Origin: Microcebus murinus
Lineage: Eukaryota > Chordata > Mammalia > Primates > Cheirogaleidae
NCBI RefSeq assembly: GCF_040939455.1
Contig: NC_134119.1
Location: 18,340,501-18,404,500 of the forward strand
DNA length: 64,000 nucleotides
Direction: 5' to 3'
Below the pieces are notes generated by a model, which ran no database searches, was not told where the DNA came from, and was given only the letters and a program-made list of their open reading frames with translations. The position numbers were made by a program, and so were the translations under genes. Positions 13,261 through 25,557 of this stretch are shown here, in pieces (the first letter of the stretch is position 1; each line of letters opens with the position of its first letter).

Positions 13261-13599
13261 GAAGGGTCAAGGTGAGATACTGTGAGAGAGAACAGCAGGT
13301 GGGATCAAGAGGGAAGGAACACTGAACAGGGCCCAGGATGCTGCGAGCTGGGATACAGGACATGCTGCAGGCCCATAAATTCTGCAATTCCATGGCTGTG
13401 ATCTCCTGACTCAGCAGTTGCCAAGAGATTGAAAGTTCAATCCTATGGAGTGTCTGCAAAGCCTGGGGGATCTCCTTCAGAGGATAGGGTCTTCAGAAAC
13501 AAAGTTCAGTGAGGCCCAAGAAAATGGCTCTGTATGTTCCTTCCAGGGTGGGCAGCAGTCTTTATAATTCATATACCTGTAGGCCATCTATTGACTTAT

Positions 13600-13770
13600 T
13601 TTTATTTTGTATTTCTCAAACGTACATACAGTGTTCAGTGTGATGGGCATGTTCTACATGCTTTTCAAATATTAACTCATTTAGTTCTATAATGACTCTA
13701 CAAGGTAGGCACCATTACCTCATATCATTTTACAGACCAGAAAACTAATGCAGTACTGGGTTGAGTAACT
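13600..13770 (-). mobile_element. MIR SINE
   Basis: Antisense MIR: TTCAAATATTAACTCATTTA, CTACAAGGTAGGCACCATTA and TTTTACAGACCAGAAAACTA. Confidence 0.8.
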
Positions 13771-15661
13771 TGACCTTGTGCAAGTCATGCTTTCCCCACC
13801 TTCCCTTTGTCCTTCTGTACTTCTCCTTGCCCTGGAGGGTTGGCCCATGTGGACTGTATCAGCAAGCTCCTTGACCTCTGTCTTCTACTTGGGTTAAGCC
13901 AATTGAAGGGCCCAGCAAGAGGCCAGACAGGGGGAGGAGGTCAGAGTGTTTCTTTCTGTTGCAGGTTGGCTGCATCCTTCTGAGAACCAGAATGCTGTCA
14001 GGTGGCCCTCTCCACACAGTGACACCTTCCCCTGGTCCCTTCAGGCTAAGAGGTAGTAAGGGCACCTCGCTATTGCCAGCCTTGGAGAAATTCCTTCTTG
14101 GTTTCCATCTGTTCTGCTCATACCTTTGCAAACAGTCCCTCACCAAAGGCTCCTCAATTACCTAATTGGAGTGTGTCATGTTCTTTCCTGCCTGGTCCCT
14201 GCCTAAAACACCATGTCTTATCAGCTCTTGTGTCCCTAGACACCCATAGGATGTGGCATCATGCATCTGGCCTGTGCTTAGCAAAAGGGCTAAATGCTGC
14301 TTGCCCCTGGGTTATGATAGGAGGAGGTCTTAAGAGCTCTCTGCCTCAAAGAGAGGCTCTACCATTTCATGTAAAATTCTCATCTTTAAAGCCATTTCTT
14401 AAATATCAAATGTGCCCTGTTCACAGAAGGCACCTGATGAATGCAATTCGACTTTAGGTATGTGAAGGGATTGGAGGTGAGGTACAGGCCCTCGTAACAT
14501 AGGGTTTCCACACTGCCTCAAGTCTGGCTCATGGACATGTTTGATTGGGTTTGTTTTTATAATAAATTATTAATATTATCAGGCATTTAAACAATTAAAA
14601 TATATTCCAGATTTGAGGCCTCTCTTGGAAAATTAGAACATCTGGCAACCCTGGATTGGTATTCATTCCTTGGTGGCTAAGTCACAGCTAACCCCTTTGG
14701 ATGAAGCTCCTCATTCTGCTGTCGCCCCTGCCGCTCTCTACTGCCCCCTGTCGCTTGAAGCTGTTTCAGTTTCTTTTCATCATAGTGCTGGCACCATTTT
14801 CTTTCTCGGGTGTTTCCTTTTATTCTAGACTTGTTCTAATGACACTCTTATCTGACTCCTACAGGCATTTGAGAAACATATTTGTTTACCAAATTAGCTC
14901 CCAAATAGCTGGGCTGTGGGGAAAAAAGGGACTTAAGTCTACTAAATTGTGGCTGAAGAGGCAGGCAGAAGCGATGAAGTGGAGTAAGAATTGTTGGGTG
15001 GCAAAAAGAAATGGGGCAGAAGGAATTTTACCCTTCTACAATATTACAATTATATGCAGAGGCACATGAGGCCATTTTTAAGAAGCAAGCTTGCACCTTG
15101 CACCTGAATGGTGGCTTTTAATTTTGTGTGGTCCATGTTTATTGGATGTGCTCTAGCACTTTCTAGTGGACAAGTAGCAGAGCATACCAACTGTTTATAA
15201 AATATTACTGCAGGGGAAGGGGTTGCATAATATTGAGAAAATTCCCTCTTTCTCTCCCTCCCTCCCTCTGCTGGAGAACTGAGGGCACCATTTCTTGATT
15301 TTATTGCAGACACTTAGTGAAGCATAGGAAACCAGATTCCATGTGGCTTGAACCCCTAAATGTGGGCCGATTCCATGCTAAGAATAGAAAGTGTTCTCTT
15401 CTGCTTCTTGTTGTGGAGGCTGCACAGTGAGCAGGGGTGCACACAGAAGGGCTGAATGGCTCATTCTGGGATAGGAGGCATAGATTGCTGTCTCTTGCTT
15501 GGAGTATATTCAGTAAGCAAGAAATATGCTAGGAGAATTGGACCCCAGAAGAGGAAAATGAAACATTTACATGGATCCAAGGATGGCATTGCAAAGGCAA
15601 AAGGAATCTCCAAAGCACTAAGTCAATATTTGGATAAAAAGGGAAAAAAAAATCTTCTTAC

Positions 15662-15751
15662 CAACTTCAAACAGTTTGGTGGCATTAAACTCCTCACTTC
15701 CCGCAAGTAGACTCACTTCGGTGGCAGCTGTCCTGAAAGTGTCTTCAATTC
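15662..15751 (-). CDS. ISM1: ISM1 exon 5, 90-bp linker exon between TSR and AMOP
   Basis: This short exon is easily missed. On the minus strand the acceptor is tgtgtttag, followed by 90 bases, then the donor gtaagaag. It enters and leaves in phase 1, so it adds 30 residues without changing frame. The residues run G-I-E-D-T-F-R-T, then [10 protein letters not shown], then [12 protein letters not shown]. This matches the known isthmin-1 linker between the thrombospondin repeat and the AMOP domain. The N-A-T triplet is an N-glycosylation sequon. The exon joins the split Gly codon of exon 4 to the split Asp codon of exon 6, which confirms the splice assignment on both sides. Family match, splice sites and phase all agree. 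Confidence 0.95.
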
Positions 15752-16089
15752 CTAAACACAGACAAGAGCTCATTTTTCCCTAGTTATATGGAAAAAGTTA
15801 CCCCCCCCCAAATAAAAAAAAACAAATACACCTGAACAAAGCCTTTTTTGTATTCATTACTACTCACGGGCAGAAACTTGCCAACAGAGGAAACAGTAAA
15901 AAGCAGGTAGTAGCGCATAAAATATATTAAAACCCCAGATACCATTTGCAGCATGAAATCAGATCCAAATGTGCCTGAATGAGTCCTAAAGAACTCAGTC
16001 ACTAGGCCTGGGGAGTGAGGTTTTGAGGAGTGGGGGACACATGTCTGGATGGTTGTCTGATGGTGTCAGGGTGAAAGACTAAACCAGAG

Positions 16090-16330
16090 GCAGGAGAGTG
16101 TAGTGGTTAATACCTCGTTTTTAATGGCTGACTGCCTGGGTTCCAATCACTGCTAGCCATGTGACCTTGGACAAACCATTTAAGTTTCAAAGTTTCGGGT
16201 GCCTCAGTTTTCACATCTATAAAATGGGGAGAACTCAATGTCCCCACACCCCCATAGGGTTGAGAGAATTAAATACATTATGTGTAAAGAAGGTCCTGAG
16301 GGCAGTAAGTAGTAAGTGTTCACTGATATT
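16090..16330 (+). mobile_element. MIR SINE
   Basis: Plus-strand MIR: GAGTGTAGTGGTTAATACCT, CATGTGACCTTGGACAAACC and ATCTATAAAATGGGGAGAAC. Confidence 0.85.
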
Positions 16331-17194
16331 TTTCCCTTGAAATATTTGTCTGGCTCATTGACGATGCAGCGGTCCATAGGCAAAGACCAGATAGCTCATA
16401 TTCTAGGACTTTTAGCATTGTTGATGATGCTTCCGAAAGAATAAGCTGGGCTTGTCATTAGGTGTTCTGAGGGATGGAACCCAGCTTTCCTCAGACTCCC
16501 TGGTTTGCCCAGATTCTCCAAACTCCCTCCTTCACTCCCCAAACTACCACCTGCAGCCAGTCTTCCTTTACCAAGGGGAATCACTTGCAAGCCAAAGCAA
16601 TAAGAAGAGGAGAGAGTGAGGGTCATGGAATATCTGTTGGCGAGCATTGGTTTCCGTGCTGGGGATGACTCACTTTCCTTTATGGGACTCTGATTTTACA
16701 TGAGGCGCCTCAAACTTATCTGTAGGGTTGACCTAGGGGACAAACTTTTACAGTGTAATCACCGTCAGGCCAGGGAGACCTTGTCTGCCCCATTGAGTCT
16801 TTCTAGTAAAGCTGAGAATCAATGAGCCAAATAAAGAAAAAAAATCCTGAAAAAGGAAATCCCTCATGTTCCAAGGGAGTCCTGAAAAGCTGTAATAGCC
16901 AGGAACAGAGAGGCAGGAAAGAAAGGAGGAAGACAAGGACAGAAAAGAAGAAAATGTAAGAGGAGGGCTGCCAGCCACACTGCTCTCAGAGGTGACAGAA
17001 AACGAGAAGGAAGCATCCAAGATGGCGGCAGAGGCAGCCTCCCCCTGACAAGATACCAAAAGCCTCCATCTTGGTCTGGACACCAGCTCCAGAAAAGAAA
17101 ACAGCAGGCAAACCCCCAAACCCTGACATTAAGTGCTGTGTGTGTCTACTTGTAGGTGAGCCCAAGACCCTTCTTCCTGGTGCAGGTGGAAGAG

Positions 17195-17400
17195 TTTAAT
17201 GATCACTCTGTGTTCAGAGTGTCTGGATTCAAATTCCAGATGGGTCACTTGCTGCCTGGGCGACTCTAGGCAGGTTAACCCTCTATGCCTCAGTTTCCAC
17301 AGCTGTCCCATGAGCACAGTGATACATTCCTATTTCACGAGGCTACTGTAAGGATTAAGTAAAATAATACATATAAGTTTAGAAAGTATTTGCTTGATAC
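17195..17400 (+). mobile_element. MIR SINE
   Basis: Plus-strand MIR: GTCTGGATTCAAATTCCAGA, ATGCCTCAGTTTCCACAGCT and TACTGTAAGGATTAAGTAAA. Confidence 0.8.
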
Positions 17401-17454
17401 TTAAGTACTCAAGTACTCTTATTCATTACCATCCTTTTCACTTTTTCTCCTTCA

Positions 17455-17560
17455 TTTTCTTTTGCCTTGCCTTCTCACCTTCATCATCATCTCCTTCTTT
17501 ATCTTTCTCTTCGTATTTTCCTTCTCTTCTTTATTTTCTTCCCGTCCTCCTCTTCCTCCT
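17455..17560. repeat. CT-rich low-complexity tract
   Basis: A pyrimidine-rich run of CTT/CCT units on the plus strand in intron 4. The open frames through it are composition artefacts. Confidence 0.8.
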
Positions 17561-18039
17561 TGTCATTATTTATTGGTTCATTTCTACTCATCCAAATCCC
17601 ACCCACTAGACTCTTCCAGCTCAGCTCGTTATGACGCCCGGGGAAAGATCAGGAAAAGCATCTTGATGGCTGCCCCGCTTCTTTGAAATGCATCTGCACA
17701 GCTGATGGTCGTGGAGCCAGAACCTTCGTTTTACATTTCAGCCCCATTTTAGACACAGGTGCTTTTGCTCACAGACACATTCATTCCGGTCTGATCCTTC
17801 CTCTCTCTCCTCAGAAACCCCTTTGAACTTTCACTTCACTTTTGCCCCAAATTATCTTCAGTTTGAGAACAGAGTGTCTAGGGGGAGAAGTAGGAAGTCT
17901 GGGGTGCAGGGATCAGATTTTCTGGCTCGGAAATTCCTTTCAGATGAAGCCATTAGGATGGTGTGGTTTCTTGAAAGGGCCCAAGGTATTATTTTGGGCT
18001 GGTATTCTACCTGGCAGCAGGGAACACGTAGTAAAATTA

Positions 18040-18285
18040 TAGGCCAGGAGTTGGTAAGCCTTTCTGTAAAGGGTCAGAGAGTAAATATTTTAGGTTTTGT
18101 GGGTCACATATGGTCTTGGTTGCTGCTGCTTCCTCTTCCTCTTCCTCCCTTTCTCCCCTTCCTCCTCCTCCTCTTCATCCTCTTCCTTCTCCTCTTCACA
18201 ACCCTTTAAAAATGTATGGGCCATACACAAACAGATTGCAGGTTGGACTTGGCCTGTTGGCCGTAGTTTGCCAACGACTGCTATA
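18040..18285 (+). mobile_element. Charlie-like hAT DNA transposon (non-autonomous)
   Basis: The two ends are inverted copies of each other: CCAGGAGTTGGTAAGC at the left and GTTTGCCAACGACTGCT at the right. The interior has the known wording CTGTAAAGGGTCAGAGAGTA, TTAGGTTTTGTGGGTCACAT and GGACTTGGCCTGTTGGCCGT. A CCT/CTT expansion sits in the middle. The exact MER subfamily is not assigned. Confidence 0.65.
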
Positions 18286-18726
18286 GTCGGTCACAATTGT
18301 TGTTCACTCTCAGTATGACTTCTCACCAAGTTTGCAGGTGGTTTAGTTTTTAAAGCGCTGACGATGTAGTAGAAAGGTATAATTAACTGCCACATCGCCC
18401 CAGTTTGCTCCGCGAGGGGCCTTCGGTAACTGTCAGGTGTTACCCGCAGGGCCAACTGTGTGGTTTTCTGGGGATGACTGTCAAGCCTCTTGTCCTGTCT
18501 TCCTTGTCAGACCACAAATGCCTGTCTTCATGTGTCTCTTCAAGACACAAAACAAATCCCACATTAAAGGCCCAAACTCACCAGAGTCTCTCCTTTAAAT
18601 TAAATAAGTACAATGTGGCATTGTCCTTTAGGTCCCAGCCACTGCAATTGTGCATTGGATGCAGAATATCCATCTTTTCATCCATTAAGCTCATTATTAG
18701 TTATTTGTGCTCAGAAGTCTTATTTA

Positions 18727-19467
<741 letters not shown>

Positions 19468-19469
19468 TC

Positions 19470-19745
19470 AGGCTAAACCTATAAACTATGGGACATCACA
19501 TGGAAAGAGAGGAGACACATACAGGACCACTAAGACACCAGGCATATGAGCAAATCCTTCTGGAACCTTCCAGCCCTTCCCAGTGGACAGCTGAATGCAG
19601 CTGGTGCTACCAGGGCTCAAGGAATGGCCCAGTGGCCCTGTCTGAACTCCTGGGCCACAGAATCATGAGGAATAGTAAGCTGCTATTGTTTTAAGCCAGC
19701 AAGTTTGGGATGGTTTGTTACACAACAATAGATATCTGGTGCATT
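19470..19745 (+). mobile_element. Old LTR-like repeat 3' end
   Basis: The end reads CACAGAATCATGAGGAATAG, then TTTTAAGCCAGCAAGTTTGG and TTTGTTACACAACAATAGAT. The same end occurs near 46690-46765 and, with changes, at 22029-22440 and 61670-61730. Confidence 0.5.
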
Positions 19746-19794
19746 AACGGTGAAGCTAGAGCTGGCCCCCTGAGGCCATTACTTGACATCATCC

Positions 19795-19985
19795 ATCCAG
19801 TGAATCTTTATATTTATTTATTTATTATATGGCAGGCACAATCCTAGGTATGTGGGATACACCATTAAGTAAACCTTTCCAAGATCCCTGCCCTGGTAGA
19901 ACTAATATTTTAGTGACAGGAAAGAAATAACCAACAATAAGCACAGAAAGTGAGTAAATTGTTTAAGATGTTAAAAGTTGATGAA
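19795..19985 (+). repeat. L2-class-like dispersed repeat
   Basis: The wording is that of a common old mammalian repeat: GGCAGGCACAATCCTAGGTA, GATACACCATTAAGTAAAC and TAGAACTAATATTTTAGTGA. The Alu at 19989 sits at its right edge. Confidence 0.5.
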
Positions 19986-19988
19986 TGG

Positions 19989-20333
19989 GGGCGGGGCGCG
20001 GTGGCTCACGCCTGTAATCCTAGCACTCTGGGAGGCCGAGGCAGGTGGATTGCTGGAGGTCAGGAGTTCGAAACCAGCCTGAGCAAGAGCGAGATCCCAT
20101 CTCTACCATAAATAGAAAGAAATTAATTGGCCAACTGATATATAGAGAAAAAATTAGCTGGGCATGGTGGCGCATGCCCGTAGTCCCAGCTACTTGGGAG
20201 GCTGAGGCAGGAGGATGGCTTGAGCCCAGGAGTTTGAGGTTGCTGCGAGCTAGGCTGACGCCACGGCACTCACTCTAGCCTGGGCAACAAAGTGAGACTC
20301 TGTCTCAAAAAACAAAAACAAAAACAAAAAAAA
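19989..20333 (+). mobile_element. Alu SINE, strepsirrhine type
   Basis: Full-length dimeric Alu: the left end is GGCGCGGTGGCTCACGCCTG-like and the right end is an A-rich tail. The linker includes TTAATTGGCCAACTGATATA, typical of lemur/galago Alu copies. The flanks show an imperfect target duplication (AAAGTTGATGAATGG and AAAGTTGAATGG). Confidence 0.95.
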
Positions 20334-20619
20334 AAGTTGAATGGTGTGCAAAAAGGAAAACTAGAACGGGCCAGAGGGGCCTGGGGATGAGAGGTGGGGG
20401 AGAGGTTGGCTCTTTAGCAAGACTGGCTTCTTCCTCGTATCAAAAGTAAATCCTGCCATGGTTGGGGGACTTGTCCAGGGTTCTCAGATGGACAGGAAGC
20501 AGAGCCTGGGCCCTGGGCCTTGCCCTCGCTCTCTCAAACACGACTCTTTCTGCAGCTGCGTCACTCTGCGATAATCTCTCCTGGTTTACCCAAACCCTCT
20601 TATAGCCTTGGGGCCTCTG

Positions 20620-20845
20620 CTGGTGCCAAGCGTGGAGCTACAGGCATGTGCCTTGCAGGCGGGGAGCACCCCGTGTTCAGAACCGGTCGTGGCGACCGTT
20701 ACTACGTAGGCCCCGCAGGAATGTCGTCCACACATGTTTCTACCTGAACCGTGGGCCTGCGCCAGCCTCCCGGCCGTTGTTTACGTGGCGTTCACAACGC
20801 AGGGCCTCCACGCCTGCTCAGCCCACTCAGCAGGGTCGGAGGAGG
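20620..20845. promoter_or_regulatory. CpG-dense patch in ISM1 intron 3
   Basis: I count about 19 CpG dinucleotides in roughly 225 bp, far above the intronic background, with clearly raised GC. It includes ACCGGTCGTGGCGACCG and TTACGTGGCGTTCACAACGC. It is not part of an Alu or of a coding exon. It could be a small regulatory CpG island or an alternative promoter; this is inference from composition only. Confidence 0.4.
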
Positions 20846-21824
20846 GGTGGGGGGACCCCCTGGTTGAGTCCTCTTCCTTAATTCTGAGCCCAGAGAGAGT
20901 TTGCTCGCACCTCGCCTGCCCCGGGGGCCCCATCCCTGTCTCTCCCCTCCCCCAAAAGGAATTTTTCCGAACTTTGATTTTCTTCTAAGAAATGGTTTTC
21001 CAACCACACAGCCAAGCAGCTGTTTGAAACTACTGCTTTGTGTTAGGGATGTGGGCCGCCTTCCCTCCTCGACCATCTCCTGCCAGGCAGCAGCACTGCA
21101 GGACAAGGAGACGCCACTCCGGGAGGGCAGCTGCCACTTAAGCTGAGACCTCTGCGGTCTGGTGTCTCTTGGGGATCTCTCTGAGAACACCAGAGAGCCG
21201 CCTGCAACAGTCACACAGTGGCATGCTCGTCACTGGGAGCGTCCAGGCGCAGCAGGTCACACGCACTCGGGCACCCACTCAGTCACATCCTGCACATGCC
21301 ACACTGAGGCCAGATTTTGTTAAAGGAAATAAAAATGAAAACAGTCACAAGCACAGATTACAATGTCTTCATACTCATAAAAAGCTTAAGAAATCAGGTA
21401 GGTAGAGTTCACAGCACCCACGGGGTGGGGACCAGCATAAGACGTAACTAAATGATGCCAAACGGAGTCCTTGGCTTTGCAGAAACATAAGGTCCTCGAC
21501 CTCCTAGAAATCTCTTGCAGCCTTGCCTCTTCATTACAGTGTAGGGAGAGCAAATTTTTGGGGGAATATCGGTCCCTGAACTTGGAGATTTTAGCATTAA
21601 ACTCATTGTGAGATTTGTACTGGAATCTCTCCATGACATAATTTCTTGTTTTGGTTTCTTGGATCTAAATTATTAAAAGTTAATCCTTGCACGCATGGTT
21701 CTCAGTTCTCAGGTAAAAATAAGAAAAAAAAGAGAAAAATGTAGATTATTTATACATAAAATTAAAAAAATAAAAGTTAATACTGCATCAGATTATGTGA
21801 AAAATGATGCTCATGTAATTCCTC

Positions 21825-22048
21825 TCTCCAAATCCACCCCCTTGGTTACTTCCTCTCAAGCTGATGCCAGGCTGGGCTGTGTGACTTGCTTTGGCCAATG
21901 GGATAAGAGTAAATACGATGCTTGCAGAGGCTTGGAAAGTGCCCAAGCGTTAGGGCTTGTCCCTTCCAGCCGTGGGGAACTCTTCTACCTCCAGACAACT
22001 CACAGGTTCATGAGAGAGAACCCTTTTGTTCTTTTAAGCTACTAAATT
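21825..22048 (+). mobile_element. Old LTR-like repeat, left part, split by an Alu
   Basis: The element has GGCTTGGAAAGTGCCCAAGC and TTTGGCCAATGGGATAAGAG, with a right end that resumes after the Alu at about 22413-22440. The same wording is seen near 46440-46480. Confidence 0.5.
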
Positions 22049-22064
22049 TTGGGGGTGATTTCTT

Positions 22065-22396
22065 TCTTTCTTTTTTTTTTTTTTAGAGACAGAGTCTCAC
22101 TTTGTTGCCCAGGCTAGAGAGTGCCGTGGCATCAGCCTAGCTCACAGCAACCTCAAACTCCTGGGCTCAAGCAATCCTGCTGCCTCAGCCTCCCGAGTAG
22201 CTGGGACTACAGGCATGCACCACTATGCCTGGCTAATTTTTGTATGCATGTTTTTAGTTGGTCAATTAATTTCTTTCTATTTTTAGTAGAGATGGGGTCT
22301 CGCTCAGGCTGGTTTTGAACTCCTGACCTCGAGCAATCCACCCGCCTCAGGCCTCCCAGAGTGCTAGGATTACAGGCGTGAGCCACCACACCCGGC
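22065..22396 (-). mobile_element. Alu SINE, strepsirrhine type, inserted in an LTR-like repeat
   Basis: Antisense Alu starting with a T run and GAGACAGAGTCTCACTTTGT. The internal linker includes GTTGGTCAATTAATTTCTTT. A perfect 16-bp target duplication (TTGGGGGTGATTTCTT) flanks it at 22049-22064 and 22397-22412. Confidence 0.95.
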
Positions 22397-23199
22397 TTGG
22401 GGGTGATTTCTTAAGCAGCAAAAGCGAACTGTTACAAATACACCATAAAATCCTCCCTAAAATATGCTCTCTAGACAGCCGCCAGACCCTGGAACCATCG
22501 AGGATTTATTATCACGGTTAAGTGACTTTCTCCATGTCTTTCTTTTACATGCTCACAAAGCCATTTCATTTCCAAACATTTTTTTTATATGGGTTCCCCA
22601 AAGTTAGGCACAGAACACTCATAGTTAATCACGTCTATTGAAGTTAGCAACGAAATGCAACAACCTCCTAGGAAAAAGCTTGTAGGTGCGCTCCCTGCCC
22701 GGAGCCTGCACAGCACACTGGCCCAGAGCACCATCCCAGCCAATGACCCCTCTCAAGTCTTGGGGACTTGTATTTGTTTAAGGTGTTCAAAGGACAGAAA
22801 GGGAGTATCTGACTGGGACAAGTCTTTGAGGACAGTATTCCTTTCTGCTCTAATAAAACAAGCCTGTTCTCATTTGCTCACCTACCAGGGAGTGTTGCTC
22901 AAAGCAGAAAATGAATGTGAGCGGCAATAATTGCAAAGATAACAACAATGACAGGAAAAAACAGTTCCTGGGAACATTTATACGGTGCTTTGACAGCCCC
23001 TAGCTGTGAGATCAAAGAGTTCAAGGAGGGAAGAAACAATCCGCGGTGCAGTGGGCTGAGAGCTGGGTTTCAAAGATGCCACTTGAAATGTCAAAGTGGT
23101 CCGTTATAGCTTCAGGGCACTGGAGTTCTGTGTGCCAGTGATATTGTTGGGGAAACTGAAGTGACTTGAGTTTTGACTTGGCCACCAGCAAACCTGGGC

Positions 23200-23420
23200 A
23201 CTAATCCTAGATGATAGTGGCTACCAGTTTTTGAGGGCCTGCTTTAACCAGCTTCTCTGTCTATCCACACTGAGTAAACTCCTACAATAACCCTGCAAGG
23301 TAGATAGAAACATCCTTCTTTTACGGACAAGGAAATCAAGGCTCAGAGAGGTTAAGGTACTTGCCTGAGGTCACACAGCTCACAGTCAACAGCAGAACTG
23401 GGATTAGATCTGAAGTCTGT
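23200..23420 (-). mobile_element. MIR SINE
   Basis: Antisense MIR: CAATAACCCTGCAAGGTAGA, AGGCTCAGAGAGGTTAAGGT and TGAGGTCACACAGCTCACAG. Confidence 0.85.
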
Positions 23421-24349
23421 CTGTTCTCAGCATATCCTGTTCTAAAGCCTGGTACTCTAGTAGCTTTGATTCTGACCCAAGTTGGCCTCCCTTCCTTAAG
23501 ATACCCGCTATGTGGCCAAAACTCAATAATACAAAGAAAAGCTCCTGAAAAAAAAATCACTGTAAAATTTTCTATTAGAATTGAACCATGACCAGTTAGA
23601 GAATTTCAAAGAACTGAGCCCTAACCCAGGTAACAATAAGCAGTGCCCACCTAATTTCATTATGTAGAGTATTCTAAAGAATTTGGGGAATGGTATACTA
23701 CTGTTAGGCAGAGAAGTGTTTATCTGGACTCTCTCTATGCCCTGGATATCTGAAGTATCCACAACGAGGGTATTTAAAATGCAGTATCTCAAACACATAC
23801 TTTCTACAGTTGAGCTGAGTCATGGTATCATCACATTATGTTTTTCTATCATTGCAAATTAGGTCTGTCTTCAGTTGCATATTTTATAATTCATTCAACA
23901 GATGACATTGAATCTTATTTATTTCACCTAGGATTTTTTGAAATACTTTTTGCCTGCAAACATTTACATTCTTAATAAAAATCCTTCCTTCAAAACTCTG
24001 AGATCTATCTCAACCACAAAGGCCAGCCCCTATGGCATTTTTAGCCTGTCTCAGACAAGGCAGCAAGTGCCTAGATACAGAGATACAAGGCACTGCTATG
24101 CTGTTGCATGACCCTCACCTTCCTGGGCGGTATGTTCTCTCCCTGTGTCCTCTACAATCACACCCAACATAGGGATAAATACTTAGAAAATGCTAAATGG
24201 TTTCTTGTTGGTTGAAATAAAAGAGAGAATTCTCAGCTTATCCGATGCTGCATGGAATTCGGGACATCCCATGTCCCTTGTGAGCTCCTCTGAGAAGCAA
24301 TGATCATTCATTCATTCTGCAAATGCTACTGAGCACCTACAATGGGCTT

Positions 24350-24505
24350 AGAGTCTTGCTACTCAAAGTAGGTGCAGGGCTGGCAGAGGCAGCTTCACCT
24401 GGGCCCCTGCCATTTCCCTCCACCTGCTGCATCATGAGGGGCATTTTGACAAGACCCCCAGGTTATTTATATGCATGTTAAAACCCAAGAGGCACGGCTT
24501 TAGAG
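24350..24505 (+). mobile_element. MER5-like hAT DNA transposon fragment
   Basis: The wording GACAAGACCCCCAGGTTATT then TATATGCATGTTAAAACCCA fits the right half of a MER5-type element. Diverged. Confidence 0.5.
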
Positions 24506-24834
24506 GCACTGTAAGGGATAAGATTTTCTTCATAAAGCAGCAATCCTGATATCTAGACTAATAATGATAGGGAAGATATTAAGAGGTACTTCAAAACTGT
24601 AGAAGATGGGAGCTTCCCCACGGCCCAGGCATGCTGGAAGATCCTGACACAGGGAGATCCACAGGGACTCGAGGTCTAGGAAGCTGGGGGGAAGGAGGGC
24701 TGGGGAAGCCACAGTAGCTGCCCCAGTAGAAGGAAATTCCACCCTCAAGATTGAAATAGAGGGGATGTTCTTAGGGTTCGTGAATTCAGCAAAGTGTACT
24801 CTGTGAAAGCTTTAGATGAAAAAGTTATTTCTGG

Positions 24835-24960
24835 TGGTGGTCTTCAAACTTCAACGAGCATGAGAATCACCTGGTGACACAGATTGATCAAAGAAAGAAA
24901 CAAAAAAGCAAACAACAGATTCCAGGTCTCACTTCTAGACCTTCTCATTCAGAAGATGGA
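24835..24960 (+). mobile_element. MER5A-like hAT DNA transposon fragment
   Basis: It starts GGTCTTCAAACTTCAACGAG, then GAGAATCACCTGGTGACACA, as in the left half of MER5A. The right half is missing or altered. Confidence 0.6.
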
Positions 24961-24964
24961 GAGT

Positions 24965-25155
24965 GGTGGCCTTCAACCTGAGCTGCCCAGTGGAGTCACC
25001 CTTGGAGCTTTAAAAGATACCGATGCCTGGGACTCACCCCTAGAGATCCCAGTTTGATTGAGAGAGGTGAGAGGAGAGAGGTGTAGGCAACAGGATTTTA
25101 AAAAATTCCCCAGGTGACTATAATGAGCGGCAAGGTTGAGAACCGTTGATCTCAA
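24965..25155 (+). mobile_element. MER5-like hAT DNA transposon
   Basis: The left end CCTTCAACCTGAGCTGCCCA and right end GGCAAGGTTGAGAACCGTTG bracket GATACCGATGCCTGGGACTC and ATTCCCCAGGTGACTATAAT, which fits MER5. Confidence 0.6.
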
Positions 25156-25335
25156 ACAGTGGGGCTCAATGCATCAGGGTCCCCAGGAGGGCTGGTTCAA
25201 ACAGATTTCTCCTACCCTAGAGTGTCTGATTCAGTAGGTCTGGAGTGAGGCCTAGAAATCTGCATTTCCATAACATTCCCAAGTGCTGCTGGTGCTGATG
25301 GTTTGGAGGCCACGCTTTGAGGACCATTGGTAAAT
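25156..25335 (+). mobile_element. MER5A-like hAT DNA transposon
   Basis: It has AGTGTCTGATTCAGTAGGTC, GAAATCTGCATTTCCATAAC and CCACGCTTTGAGGACCATTG, a good MER5A match. Confidence 0.75.
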
Positions 25336-25557
25336 AGGGAAGGAGTTGGGGCCCAGGACTGGCACTTTTTAACATGCAGCTGAGGGATTCTGATGCCAAG
25401 TGTCTGAGCCCCACTCTTAAGCAGTGTTCCGTGTGGGCTGTGCAATCTCAGGCTGGCATCCAGGGACCCTCCGTGTTTCTCTCGTTCAACAGCACTGGTC
25501 TTTCCCTCCCATTCCTATCTTCCAAGCCAAGCATTCATTTCTAGATATTTACTGTCT

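Noticed and set aside
17394..17609. Hydrophobic Phe/Ser-rich frame as a membrane protein
   Set aside because: Produced by a CT-rich tract, with no start context, splice sites or family match.
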